DNA of 64,000 bases from Mucilaginibacter gossypii (GTDB lineage Bacteria; Bacteroidota; Bacteroidia; Sphingobacteriales; Sphingobacteriaceae): assembly GCF_900100945.1 (NCBI RefSeq), contig NZ_FNCG01000014.1:124001-188000 (forward strand). Direction: 5' to 3'. The notes below the pieces were generated by a model. It saw only the letters and a program-made list of their open reading frames with translations. It had not been told where the DNA came from and ran no database searches. This document shows, in pieces, positions 25,665-34,086 of this stretch. Each line of letters starts with the position of its first letter. The stretch's first letter is position 1. A program made the translations under genes and the position numbers.

Positions 25665-26735
25665 TCACATCAGCCACAACCTCCATACACCCGATATCAG
25701 CATACAAGCGAAAGCCACCGGGGTCAATACTTTCCAGCAAAGGTTCATGAGCTGGTCAACCCGCAAGCGGGGCAATGTCCACCTGATCCACATCTGAACA
25801 CCCACCAGGCCCAATGTTTTTATTACCACCCATAATATCCCCCAAGCCACCCCGGTTGTCCAGGTTGCCAGTTTAACACCGCCGATATTAGGCAACGGTG
25901 TATTCCAGGCCCCTAAAAACAAGATCACTGCTATCATGGATACCAGGAACATCATCGAGTACTCAGCCAAAAACACAAGCGCAAAGCGGATGCCCGTAAA
26001 CTCGGTATGAAAACCGGCTACCAGTTCCGATTCTGCTTCTGGAATGTCAAAAGGAGCACGGTTACTTTCGGCCAGTGAAGCTATAAAATAGATCACAAAT
26101 GCGATGAGTAAATGTGGCGCTCGGAATACATTCCAGCTAAATAAACCACCTATCTGAGATACATCCCAAAAACCGGCAAATTTTATCTTTTCAGCAGCCA
26201 AAATACCCTGCTGAGCAGAGATCACCTGCAAGTCGAGCGTTTGAGCAATCATTACAACAGATATGATGGCAAAGCCCGCGGGGATTTCGTACGAAATGAT
26301 CTGAGCCGCCGAACGCATAGCACCAAGGATAGAATACTTATTGTTTGATCCCCATCCTGCCATCAAAATTCCTAACGTTTCGATAGAAATAATGGCAAAA
26401 ATATAGTAGAGACCGATATTAGTCTTTGAAGGGATAAGCCCGGGGGCCCAGGGTAGCGCGGCGAAACCGAGGTATACAGCAATGAATATTACCGCCGGCG
26501 CCAACATAAACAACCACTTATCTGCCGCTGCCGGGACGATCAGCTCTTTCTGAAGCATTTTTAAAATATCGGCCAGCGTTTGCAGCGAACCATATTTTCC
26601 TGTTTCCGTTGGGCCAAGCCTGTCTTGTATAAACGCTGATATTTTACGCTCGGCATATACACCGAATAAAGCGAAGAAGGCCGAAAAACTGAACAACCCA
26701 ATTGCTGCAATAAAATATGTAAAATAATAGTTCAA
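25665..26735 (-). CDS. nuoH: NADH-quinone oxidoreductase subunit H
   Basis: A 356-residue membrane subunit with eight or nine hydrophobic segments. It has the Bacteroidota-type GVYAERKISAFIQDRLGPTETGKYGSLQTLADILKMLQKE (quinone-site region), a conserved acidic loop ESNRAPFDIPEAESELVAGFHTEF, and WIRWTLPRLRVDQLM near the end. The start appears to be TTG at 26735; an in-frame stop lies upstream with no ATG between. A -7 box TAAGTTTG lies 23 bases upstream, so transcription of this nuo block probably begins here. Confidence 0.95.
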   Translation of the reverse strand: MNYYFTYFIAAIGLFSFSAFFALFGVYAERKISAFIQDRLGPTETGKYGSLQTLADILKMLQKELIVPAAADKWLFMLAPAVIFIAVYLGFAALPWAPGLIPSKTNIGLYYIFAIISIETLGILMAGWGSNNKYSILGAMRSAAQIISYEIPAGFAIISVVMIAQTLDLQVISAQQGILAAEKIKFAGFWDVSQIGGLFSWNVFRAPHLLIAFVIYFIASLAESNRAPFDIPEAESELVAGFHTEFTGIRFALVFLAEYSMMFLVSMIAVILFLGAWNTPLPNIGGVKLATWTTGVAWGILWVVIKTLGLVGVQMWIRWTLPRLRVDQLMNLCWKVLTPVAFACMLISGVWRLWLM

Positions 26736-26757
26736 CAGGAATTTTTGCTTAAGGGTG

Positions 26758-26765
26758 CAAACTTA
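26758..26765 (-). promoter_or_regulatory. Predicted -7 box for the nuoH-N block
   Basis: TAAGTTTG on the minus strand, 23 bases before the nuoH TTG. It fits TAnnTTTG. A -33 element is not clear. Confidence 0.45.
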
Positions 26766-26817
26766 CTAAATGTTGAGTTATTTAGAATGATTAAATTATA
26801 TATTAAGTTGATAGGAG

Positions 26818-26906
26818 AACCATGATTTACCTGATTTAAGGATTGCCAGATATATCAACGCCTAAAGCTCTGTATCATGATCATCCTATAATCATAAAAA
26901 TCAAGG
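26818..26906. repeat. Degenerate family D repeat after murI
   Basis: GAACCATGATTTACCTGATT (26818) and its degenerate partner AAAAATCAAGGTTC (ending 26909) form the arms. The right arm begins exactly at the murI stop codon (TGA ACC on the minus strand). Confidence 0.6.
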
Positions 26907-26907
26907 T

Positions 26908-27753
26908 TCAACACTTCACCAAATCATTTGCCGATATAAACGTTGATTTTACCGGGGCCGAGAAAAACAGCGAGGCATGATGGTCAAAATCGGCAGTATC
27001 ATCGGTAGTGGTATAAAACTTATTTTCGCCGTTCCGGCTAAGCTTTTGTTCAATTTCGGGGTGGCGGTTTAAATAACTAACAAGGCTTTTAGCCACGATA
27101 TCGCCCTGCCCTATAACATTAATGCGTTCGGGCAAATGTGCTTTTATTTTGTCCTGGATAATAGGATAATGCGTGCAAGCCAGTAAAATGGTGTCGATGT
27201 TGGGCGATTGCGCCATGATTTGATCCAGGTACAACTGCACAAAAAAATCTGCACCGGGTTTATCATATTCCCCGTTTTCAATTAACGGCACCCAAAGCGG
27301 ACAGGCCTGCTGGTAAACTTTTATATCGGGGAAAAAATTCTGGATCTCGAGCAGGTATGAGCCAGATTGTACCGTGCCCTTTGTACCAAGCACCCCAATC
27401 TCTTTGGTTTTAGTATAATCGCCAATAACCTCGGCAGTAGGGCGGATAACGCCCAATACCCTTTTCCACGGGTCATCTATCTGTTTAAGGTCCTGCTGCT
27501 GAATGGTACGTAACGCCTTGGCCGATGCCGTATTACACGCCAGGATCACTAAGGGGCATCCCTGGTCAAACATCCACTGCACGCATTCCCAGGTATACTG
27601 GTGTATGGTGCTGAATGAGCGGTTACCATAGGGAGCACGGGCATTATCGCCCATATAAATATAATCATAGCCGGGCAATTGTTCAATGATAGAACGGAAC
27701 ACAGTTAGCCCGCCATAACCCGAATCAAAAATACCAATTGGTTGATTTGACAT
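26908..27753 (-). CDS. murI: Glutamate racemase
   Basis: A 281-residue enzyme from ATG 27753. The catalytic cysteines are visible in VILACNTASAKAL and LLACTHYPII, and IGIFDSGYGGLTV provides the substrate-binding Asp-Ser. It makes D-glutamate for peptidoglycan. It lies downstream of the BamA/OmpH cluster, as in relatives, but a strong terminator ends only 18 bases before its ATG. A TATGTTTG box ends 3 bases before the ATG, predicting a leaderless mRNA from its own promoter. Confidence 0.96.
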   Translation of the reverse strand: MSNQPIGIFDSGYGGLTVFRSIIEQLPGYDYIYMGDNARAPYGNRSFSTIHQYTWECVQWMFDQGCPLVILACNTASAKALRTIQQQDLKQIDDPWKRVLGVIRPTAEVIGDYTKTKEIGVLGTKGTVQSGSYLLEIQNFFPDIKVYQQACPLWVPLIENGEYDKPGADFFVQLYLDQIMAQSPNIDTILLACTHYPIIQDKIKAHLPERINVIGQGDIVAKSLVSYLNRHPEIEQKLSRNGENKFYTTTDDTADFDHHASLFFSAPVKSTFISANDLVKC

Positions 27754-27756
27754 ATA

Positions 27757-27764
27757 CAAACATA
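27757..27764 (-). promoter_or_regulatory. Predicted -7 box of murI, abutting a terminator
   Basis: TATGTTTG on the minus strand, directly after the T tract of the ompH terminator and 3 bases before the murI ATG. Transcription would start about at the A of the ATG. Confidence 0.45.
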
Positions 27765-27796
27765 AAAAAAGCGCCCCGTAATTACGGGGCGCTTTT
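27765..27796 (-). terminator. Terminator of the distal ompH gene
   Basis: A perfect 22-base palindrome, GCGCCCCGTAATTACGGGGC... (27771-27792), is followed on the minus strand by seven T. It ends the ompH transcript. Confidence 0.92.
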
Positions 27797-27819
27797 GTAT
27801 AATTTACTTAAAGGTGATT

Positions 27820-28332
27820 TTATTTTAAACCCAATTTCAATTTCACGGCAGCCATCAGATCGTCGCCTGCAGGCGATACGATCATACTAACCTGTGATGA
27901 ATCCAATACATAAGCGTAACCTTTTTCTTTAGCTACCGCTTGTACAGCCTGGCTAACTTTATCAATAATGGGTTTGCCTAATTCTTGTTTTTTAGCATCA
28001 ACTTGTTGCTGAGCATTGTTTTGGTAATCGTTCATGCGTTTCTGAATATCCTGCAATTCAGAAGTTTTTGCTGAACGGGCAGCATCTGTCAAAGTTGAAC
28101 CGTTTTTTTCCAAATCGGCACCCTTGGTTTGTAACTCATTGTTCATAGTGGTTAACTGATCAATGAATGTTTTTTGATAGGCCTGTAATGTTGTAGAAAC
28201 AGTTTTAGTTTCAGGCATCTGGTCAATAACCTGGCTAAAATTAACATAACCTATTTTTGTTTGCGCTTTAGCAAAACTACCCACGAACAACATACCTGCT
28301 GCAACTAAGGCGACTTTAAATAGTTTTTTCAT
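27820..28332 (-). CDS. OmpH/Skp-family periplasmic chaperone, copy 1
   Basis: A 170-residue protein with a signal peptide (cleavage about after SFAKA) followed by TKIGYVNFSQVIDQMPETK, a long heptad-rich helix (~40-120) and DKVSQAVQAVAKEKGYAYVLDSSQ, the Skp body. Skp trimers hold outer-membrane proteins in the periplasm for delivery to BamA, encoded upstream. It is the same length as the neighbouring copy at 28557 and roughly three quarters identical by eye, so the pair is a recent tandem duplication. It has its own terminator and a TATGTTTG box 167 bases upstream. Confidence 0.92.
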   Translation of the reverse strand: MKKLFKVALVAAGMLFVGSFAKAQTKIGYVNFSQVIDQMPETKTVSTTLQAYQKTFIDQLTTMNNELQTKGADLEKNGSTLTDAARSAKTSELQDIQKRMNDYQNNAQQQVDAKKQELGKPIIDKVSQAVQAVAKEKGYAYVLDSSQVSMIVSPAGDDLMAAVKLKLGLK

Positions 28333-28498
28333 TTTGTTTTGTGTCCTGTGTTTAATAATGGATAATAATTATCTGTTTGTTTTTATAACGTGTATCAGCA
28401 AATTGCTCATGAACTAACCTCGGGAGAGCTTACAATGAACAGGAACATTTGACAGCTATCCTTACCCGGCTAAAATAACAATGGGGTAATTTAAATGG

Positions 28499-28506
28499 CA
28501 AACATA
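28499..28506 (-). promoter_or_regulatory. Possible -7 box for ompH copy 1
   Basis: TATGTTTG on the minus strand, a few bases after the T tract of the copy-2 terminator; the same arrangement as at murI. It would give a 5' leader of about 160 bases for copy 1. Confidence 0.35.
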
Positions 28507-28508
28507 AA

Positions 28509-28540
28509 AAAAGCGTCCCGTTTAATCAGGGCGCTTTTTT
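28509..28540 (-). terminator. Terminator of ompH copy 2
   Basis: AGCGTCCCG (28512) pairs imperfectly with CGGGGCGCT-type sequence AGGGCGCT (28528-28535), followed on the minus strand by seven T. It is a diverged copy of the terminator at 27765, so the duplicated unit included the terminator. Confidence 0.75.
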
Positions 28541-28556
28541 AATGTCTTTTGTATTC

Positions 28557-29069
28557 TTATTTCAAACCTAATTTTAATTTTACAGCTGCCATCAGGTCAT
28601 CAGCATCAGGAGATACCAATAAGGTGATCTGTGATGAATCTAATACATAAGCATAGCCTTTTTCTTTAGCTACAGCCTGTACTGCCTGGGTAGCTTTATC
28701 AATAAGCGGTTTACCTAATTCCTGCCTTTTTGCATCAACCTGTTGCTGGGCATTGTTTTGGTAATCATTCATACGTTTTTGAATATCGGTAAGCTCGTTT
28801 TCTTTAGCAGTACGTACAGCATCGGTCATACTTGCCCTTTTTGACTGGTAGTCCTGGCCTTTTGTCTGGTACTCATTATTCATTGTAGTAAGCTGATCAA
28901 TAAATGTTTTTTGATAAGCCTGGATCGAAGCAGTTACAGTTTTAGTTTCGGGCATCATATCAATCAATTGATTGAAGTTGATGTGGCCGATCTTAGTCTG
29001 AGCATTTGCAAAGCTGCCCGCAAATAACAAACCTACTGCAACTAAGGCAACTTTAAATAGTTTTTTCAT
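28557..29069 (-). CDS. OmpH/Skp-family periplasmic chaperone, copy 2
   Basis: A 170-residue signal-peptide protein almost colinear with copy 1: MKKLFKVALVA, NFNQLIDMMPETK, DIQKRMNDYQNNAQQQVDAK and the C-terminal DDLMAAVKLKLGLK are shared. Differences concentrate in the coiled-coil segment about residues 65-90, which forms the tentacle that grips clients in Skp. Divergence there could mean different client preference, but this is inference. It lies downstream of the more distant third OmpH. Confidence 0.92.
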   Translation of the reverse strand: MKKLFKVALVAVGLLFAGSFANAQTKIGHINFNQLIDMMPETKTVTASIQAYQKTFIDQLTTMNNEYQTKGQDYQSKRASMTDAVRTAKENELTDIQKRMNDYQNNAQQQVDAKRQELGKPLIDKATQAVQAVAKEKGYAYVLDSSQITLLVSPDADDLMAAVKLKLGLK

Positions 29070-29117
29070 TTTCCTTTTTCTGTGTTTAAATAATAGTTCG
29101 ATTTATTTTAATTCAAA

Positions 29118-29648
29118 TTATTTAGCAAATACACCGGGTTTTAGTCCTAATCTGGTTATAACATCCGCGCTTTTATCATACCGCGGGTTAGCATATAACA
29201 TAATAACCTCGCTGTTTTTATCAAAAATCATATCCAGGTTATCGCCTTCGGCAATTGCTTGTACAGCTTTAGACACCCTATCCTGAATTGGTTTAATCAG
29301 CGCTGTGCTTCTTTGTGAAAGCTCACCATCCGGACCAAACTTCTGGCGTTGAAAATCTTTCGCGGCCTTTTCTTTGTCAACAATTTCGGCCTCACGGCGT
29401 TTTTTCATATCAGGGGTCATCAGCACCTGATCGGCCTGATAAGCTTTATACAGGCGGTCGATTTCCTGAAAACGGCCGTCAACTTCCTTCTGCCACTGAT
29501 CAGATAATGCAGCTAATTGCTTTTGAGATGAGGCATACTCGGGCATGTGCTTTAATATATACTCCGAATCAACATAAGCAAAACGTTGCGCGTAAGCGCC
29601 TGCAAAAGCAGTTAACGTTAAAAAGGCTACTAAAATTATCTTCTTCAT
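29118..29648 (-). CDS. OmpH/Skp-family periplasmic chaperone, copy 3
   Basis: A 176-residue protein from ATG 29648; the frame is open upstream into the bamA 3' end but that is not signal-like. It has signal peptide MKKIILVAFLTLTAFAGAYAQ, then RFAYVDSEYILKHMPEYASSQ, a coiled-coil region, and IQDRVSKAVQAIAEGDNLDMIFDKNSEV. It is clearly Skp-like but much more diverged than copies 1 and 2. It starts 16 bases after the bamA stop, so it is probably the ancestral bamA partner of the operon. Confidence 0.92.
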   Translation of the reverse strand: MKKIILVAFLTLTAFAGAYAQRFAYVDSEYILKHMPEYASSQKQLAALSDQWQKEVDGRFQEIDRLYKAYQADQVLMTPDMKKRREAEIVDKEKAAKDFQRQKFGPDGELSQRSTALIKPIQDRVSKAVQAIAEGDNLDMIFDKNSEVIMLYANPRYDKSADVITRLGLKPGVFAK

Positions 29649-29664
29649 ATATTCGGTACGCAAA

Positions 29665-32217
29665 TTAATTAAATCCGCCGGATAAACTCTGAGAAATTGT
29701 AAAATGGAACTGGCCTTTATTTGCATCCGGTTGCCCCGGTATTTTATCAAAGCCATAACCATAATCTAACCCCAGTAAGCCAAATATAGGCAAAAATATC
29801 CTTGCGCCCACACCTACCGAACGCCTTACATTAAACGGATTAAACTGGCTAAACTGGTTCCACGCGTTACCGCCTTCGGCAAAGGCCAGCAAGAAAATTG
29901 TTGCCGACTGGCTTGCAATAACCGGGTGGCGAAGCTCCAGCGTGTATTTATTATAAATAGCGCTACCGGTGTTTGTATTTTGAGTTTCGTTTGAGCCCTC
30001 GGGTACAATCGAGAAGTTTTGGTAACCACGTAAGCCGATGATCTCACTACCCTGTAAAAACTGGTAGCTCTGCATACCGTCGCCACCTAATTTAAAGCGT
30101 TCAAACGGTGATGGGCCAACCTGGTGATTGTACTGGCCAAGGAAACCAAACCTAACCTGCGACATCAATACAAATTTGCCTACCAGTTTCGAGAACCACT
30201 GTGCATCGTATTTAAACTTATAGTACTCAACAAAATGGTAACGATCTTCGGGGGTGGCTATTTTATAATTGATGTTATTAAATAATGAGTAAGGCGGTGT
30301 AGCCTGTATCGTAAATTTAATATTTGAACCCTGGGTTGGGAAAATAGGCGCATCTATTGAGTTACGTGTCAACTCCTGGGTTAACTTAATGTTATAAGAG
30401 GTACCGTTGGTAAACAGGTAACCGGTATAGTTGTCAAGGCTGTAATGATCAAAGTTAAGTGAGTAGTTTAACTGGAAATAGTTATCAGGCCATTTTAAAC
30501 GTTTACCCAATGTAACGCCCAAACCGTTAATACGCAATTTGTTATAGTATGGGCTTGTTTTTGGATAATACTGCCCTGTTGAACTTCCCTGTGTATAAGC
30601 AGACAATGCAAAGTAAATTGGTTTTTTTCCACCTAACCATGGCTCGGAGAATGTGAACGAGAAGTTTTGATAGGTACGGCCGCTCGACTGCCCCCTTAAG
30701 CTCAGTTTCTGACCATCGCCTTTTGGCAGTGGCTTGTAAGCTTTAAGGTGGAAGATATTACGGATAGAGAAGTTATTAAAGGTTAAACCCAATGTGCCTA
30801 CCAACTGGCCACCACCAAAACCACCTGAAAGCTCGATCTGGTCTGAAGGTTTTTCAACTACGTTATAAACCAAGTCAACCGTACCATCCTGCGGATTGAT
30901 GTTGGTTGGTTTAGGTTCGGTTTTTTGCTCGTCGAAGTTGCCCAGCTGGCCAATTTCACGCGCACTGCGGATCAGCAGGTCTTTATTGAATTTTTGACCC
31001 GGTTTTGTCTGGATCTCACGCATTACCACTTTATCGTTGGTAACGTCGTTACCTTTTAACATAACGCGGTTAATCGTATACTGAGGGCCTTCATAAATCC
31101 TCACATCAACATCTACAGTATCGTTATAAACCCTTGTTTGTACCGGATCGGCATTAAAGGTTAAATAGCCATCATTAAGGTAAAGCGATGAAATATCATC
31201 GTTACCCGGAGTCGGGCCGCTTAAACGCTTGTTCAGCTCATCTTCGCTAAATACGTCACCTTTTTTAACGTGAAGGATCCTGTTTAACAAATCGGTGGTA
31301 TACTTGGCATTACCCGAAAACTTAACATTACCGAAGTAATATTTAGGGCCTTCATATACTTTCAGCTTTACGTTTACGGTTTCATCGTCATGTTTCCATA
31401 CAGAATCGCTCAGGATCTCGGCATCACGGTATCCCCTGGCCTGCATTTTTTCAACCAGGTTTTGTTTATCCTCTTCGTATTTGTCCTGTTTAAATTTCTT
31501 TGAGCCAAACAGGTTATACCATTTACGTTTACGGGTTTTACTTAGAAAACCACGCAGGGTTCCGGTGCTAAATGCCTTGTTGCCCTCAAAAATAACATCG
31601 TTGATTTTAACCTTGGTCTTTTTATCAATGGCAACATCCAGTATAACGCTGTTAACATCACCCTGGTCTTTACGCTGGGTAATGGTAACGGTAGTGTTTA
31701 AGAAACCTTTCTCGTTAAAATGCTTTTTTATGATAGCAGTTGTTGTGCTGATGAGGTTTTCATTTACGATCTTGCCTACACGGTCGTTCAATTTTTTCTG
31801 AACATCTTCAATTTCGCCTTTGCGAATACCGGTTAAGTGCATGCGTGATAAACGCGGACGCTCCAACACGGCAATCTCCAGGTAAATGGTATCCATATTA
31901 ATTTTGGTGATGTTTAATTGCACATCATCAAATAAGCCTTGTTGATATAAGGTTTTAATTACCTCGGCATTACGTTCGCCCGGCAGGTTGATACGATCGC
32001 CTTTGGTTAATTTGGATAGCTGGATCAGGATGTCTTTATCAAGATATTTTGCGCCACTAACAGAAATACCACCAATAATATAATCTTTAGGATTAAGATA
32101 ACTTAAACTATCAGCAGGTATCGATTTTGTAAGCGAAGGCCTCGGCCCATTGGATATCTGGGCGAAAGCCGTAGTAGCCAAAACCGAGAAAAGAATAGCA
32201 AAAAGAAATTTATACAT
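29665..32217 (-). CDS. bamA: Outer-membrane protein assembly factor BamA
   Basis: An 850-residue protein with a signal peptide (ATTAFAQ), POTRA repeats over ~45-470 (YIGG/ISVSGAKYLDKDILI, VFEGNKAFSTGTLRGFLS, VKFSGNAKYTTDLL, VMLKGNDVTNDKVVMREI) and a C-terminal 16-strand Omp85 barrel from about residue 480, with the lid-loop region GLRGYQNFSIVPEG. It is the core of the machine that folds beta-barrel proteins into the outer membrane. The upstream uppS and downstream ompH genes on the same strand form the conserved envelope cluster. The C-terminus is GGFN rather than aromatic, as is common in this phylum. Confidence 0.97.
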   Translation of the reverse strand: MYKFLFAILFSVLATTAFAQISNGPRPSLTKSIPADSLSYLNPKDYIIGGISVSGAKYLDKDILIQLSKLTKGDRINLPGERNAEVIKTLYQQGLFDDVQLNITKINMDTIYLEIAVLERPRLSRMHLTGIRKGEIEDVQKKLNDRVGKIVNENLISTTTAIIKKHFNEKGFLNTTVTITQRKDQGDVNSVILDVAIDKKTKVKINDVIFEGNKAFSTGTLRGFLSKTRKRKWYNLFGSKKFKQDKYEEDKQNLVEKMQARGYRDAEILSDSVWKHDDETVNVKLKVYEGPKYYFGNVKFSGNAKYTTDLLNRILHVKKGDVFSEDELNKRLSGPTPGNDDISSLYLNDGYLTFNADPVQTRVYNDTVDVDVRIYEGPQYTINRVMLKGNDVTNDKVVMREIQTKPGQKFNKDLLIRSAREIGQLGNFDEQKTEPKPTNINPQDGTVDLVYNVVEKPSDQIELSGGFGGGQLVGTLGLTFNNFSIRNIFHLKAYKPLPKGDGQKLSLRGQSSGRTYQNFSFTFSEPWLGGKKPIYFALSAYTQGSSTGQYYPKTSPYYNKLRINGLGVTLGKRLKWPDNYFQLNYSLNFDHYSLDNYTGYLFTNGTSYNIKLTQELTRNSIDAPIFPTQGSNIKFTIQATPPYSLFNNINYKIATPEDRYHFVEYYKFKYDAQWFSKLVGKFVLMSQVRFGFLGQYNHQVGPSPFERFKLGGDGMQSYQFLQGSEIIGLRGYQNFSIVPEGSNETQNTNTGSAIYNKYTLELRHPVIASQSATIFLLAFAEGGNAWNQFSQFNPFNVRRSVGVGARIFLPIFGLLGLDYGYGFDKIPGQPDANKGQFHFTISQSLSGGFN

Positions 32218-32280
32218 TCGAATATTTTAGTGGGCTAAAAATAATTTATACAGTTGTTAAAATTTGTTAAAAGTAAAAAT

Positions 32281-33021
32281 TTAGTTCACCTGCTCACTTG
32301 TTAAGCCAAAACGGCGCTCACGTTTCTGAAAATCAATCACTGCTTCATACAGGTCTTCTTTCCTGAAATCGGGCCATAATTTGGTTGTAAAATACAACTC
32401 GGCGTAAGCAATTTGCCATAATAAATAATTACTTATACGGTATTCACCGCTGGTTCTGATCAGCAGTTCGGGGTTTGGCATATCGCCTGTAAAAAGGTTT
32501 TGTTCAAAAACCTCTTCATTAATATCTTCCGCATTCAACTCGCCGTTTTTTACCTTTATGGCTATATTTTTTGCAGCCCGTACAATTTCGCGGCGCGAGC
32601 TATAGCTTAAAGCCAGCGTAAGCACAACACCGGTATTGCCTGCTGTTGTTTCAATAGCATTATTAAGTTCACGAAGGCATTTTTCGGGCAGTGTGTCCAG
32701 ATCGCCAATGGCATTTAGCCTGATGTTGTTTTTCATAAAGCCGGGAACCTCTTTATGAATAGTGGTTACCATTAACTCCATAATAGCCATAACCTCCAGC
32801 TTGGGGCGGTTCCAGTTTTCGGACGAAAATGTATATAAGGTGATATATTTAATACCCAATTTATCGGCCCCCTCAACAACATCCCTAACAGATGTTACAC
32901 CGTTGTGATGGCCAAATATCCTTAATTTGCCTTTCCCTTTCGCCCAGCGCCCGTTGCCATCCATAATAATAGCTACGTGCTGTGGTAGTCTCGACAAATC
33001 AATCTGATCCAAATAATCCAT
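32281..33021 (-). CDS. uppS: Isoprenyl transferase (undecaprenyl diphosphate synthase)
   Basis: A 246-residue cis-prenyltransferase from ATG 33021, set by an unusually good ribosome-binding site (TAAGGAGTAAT just before it). Motifs include VAIIMDGNGRWAKGKGKLR (catalytic Asp), GHHNGVTSVRDVVEGA, TLYTFSSENWNRP, LIRTSGEYRISNYLLWQIAYAELYF. It makes the C55 carrier lipid for cell-wall synthesis. It heads the uppS-bamA-ompH run. A TACCTTTG box lies 154 bases upstream. Confidence 0.97.
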   Translation of the reverse strand: MDYLDQIDLSRLPQHVAIIMDGNGRWAKGKGKLRIFGHHNGVTSVRDVVEGADKLGIKYITLYTFSSENWNRPKLEVMAIMELMVTTIHKEVPGFMKNNIRLNAIGDLDTLPEKCLRELNNAIETTAGNTGVVLTLALSYSSRREIVRAAKNIAIKVKNGELNAEDINEEVFEQNLFTGDMPNPELLIRTSGEYRISNYLLWQIAYAELYFTTKLWPDFRKEDLYEAVIDFQKRERRFGLTSEQVN

Positions 33022-33036
33022 ATTACTCCTTATCAA
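33010..33036 (-). promoter_or_regulatory. Shine-Dalgarno site deciding the uppS start
   Basis: AAGGAG lies 6 bases before ATG 33021. Most genes in this window have no such site, so it is notable and rules out the upstream TTG. Confidence 0.7.
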
Positions 33037-33174
33037 AAGCCACCCTGTACAAACACACTTGTGTAAAATTTTTCATCAATACTATGGTCTGCGATATTCG
33101 GTTGTTAGATTAATCAATTATTAATTACCTGCATCCGCCGTTTTGCCACGCAAATTGACGGATTTTTCAGGGTA

Positions 33175-33182
33175 CAAAGGTA
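33175..33182 (-). promoter_or_regulatory. Predicted -7 box of the uppS-bamA-ompH operon
   Basis: TACCTTTG on the minus strand, about 150 bases before uppS. It matches the box sequences at engB (44740), the purF-like gene (9656) and 47363. Confidence 0.45.
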
Positions 33183-33311
33183 AAACTTACTTTGTATTTT
33201 TTTAGTATCCCTCGCTAAAAGAAAATGTTATTGCGAATAATATATTAAAACTGCCTAAACAGCTATCAAAACCATGATTTTTCATAATTTTTGGTTTAAA
33301 GCTCAAAAAAA
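33183..33311. other. Intergenic part upstream of the uppS promoter
   Basis: The whole gap 33022-33402 is 381 bases. Besides the promoter (33175) and the exbD terminator (33312), it contains AAACCATGATTTTTCATAAT (33269), a short family-D-like hairpin ending in TGGTTT near 33297. A 115-codon plus-strand frame crossing it is antisense to exbD and not credible. Confidence 0.45.
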
Positions 33312-33358
33312 TAAAAAAGCCGGCAGCCATTATCTGCCTGATAATGAAAGCTGCCGAC
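33312..33358 (-). terminator. Terminator of exbD
   Basis: An outer stem CGGCAG/CTGCCG (33321-33326 and 33351-33356) and an inner ATTATC/GATAAT stem, followed on the minus strand by six T and a second T-rich stretch. Confidence 0.75.
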
Positions 33359-33402
33359 CTCAAAAAACCACCTGTAAATTTGCTTACAATTGCGTTACAC
33401 TT

Positions 33403-33924
33403 TTATATTCCTTTTTGTTTAAGCGCGTCAACATCGGCGGGCATAATATCAACTATAGCGTATTGCTGAATGCCGGTAATAGCCAGCTCATCAAGCGTAC
33501 TCACCAAATTGCTGTATTGCGATTTATCGCTTGGTTTTACCAATACTATCATGCTTTTGCCCGAGCCGTCGTGTACTTTTTTATTGGCTTCGATGATAGC
33601 CCTGCGAATGCCATTGGCTGAAAAATCGGTTACCGAAGGTGCAATGATCGGATTTTTAAGCTCGCCCAGAAAATACATGGCCTTATTATTTTTGCCCAAA
33701 ACAACAGTCAGTGTTCGGCTTGCCGGAACCGGCATTCCGTCGCCGCCGTCATCTGGCATAGCCAAATCCATAGCTTTTGGTTTAGCCAGCGTGGTGGTCA
33801 TGATAAAAAAGGTAATAAGCAGGAATGCAAGATCGACCATTGCAGTAAGATCAACGCGGGCGTTTATTTTTTTGCGTTTGTGCTTTCCGCCGCCATTTTG
33901 GGGAGATGAGTTTAATTCGGCCAT
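33403..33924 (-). CDS. exbD: ExbD/TolR-family biopolymer transport protein
   Basis: A 173-residue protein with a basic cytoplasmic N-terminus (KHKRKKINARVD), a single membrane helix, LTAMVDLAFLLITFFIMTTTL, containing the conserved Asp, and a periplasmic domain (~60-173). ExbD works with ExbB to energise TonB-dependent outer-membrane transport. No exbB or tonB is adjacent, so this is an orphan copy. It has its own terminator and sits inside the uppS-DUF6089 gap of an otherwise conserved cluster, suggesting insertion. Confidence 0.92.
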   Translation of the reverse strand: MAELNSSPQNGGGKHKRKKINARVDLTAMVDLAFLLITFFIMTTTLAKPKAMDLAMPDDGGDGMPVPASRTLTVVLGKNNKAMYFLGELKNPIIAPSVTDFSANGIRRAIIEANKKVHDGSGKSMIVLVKPSDKSQYSNLVSTLDELAITGIQQYAIVDIMPADVDALKQKGI

Positions 33925-33984
33925 GACTTTAAAGATTTTAGGTTAATAATCAGTACAATACTAAATTACAAAATTCAATATAAA

Positions 33985-34055
33985 AACAGAATTAAATATT
34001 ATATTTTAAATTTAAAAAGAATTAAATATTGAATTATTATCTAAAGAGACGCAAT
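33985..34055. repeat. AT-rich direct repeat and family C remnant
   Basis: AGAATTAAATATT occurs twice (near 33988 and 34018), 30 bases apart, followed by AGAGACGCAATAAATCC, which resembles half of the family-C element. It lies between exbD and the DUF6089 gene. Confidence 0.4.
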
Positions 34056-34086
34056 AAATCCACAACACTTGTTAGGCCTGATGTAA

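Noticed and set aside
33274..33621. 115-codon plus-strand frame over the exbD terminator
   Set aside because: Antisense to exbD and passing through its terminator hairpin.
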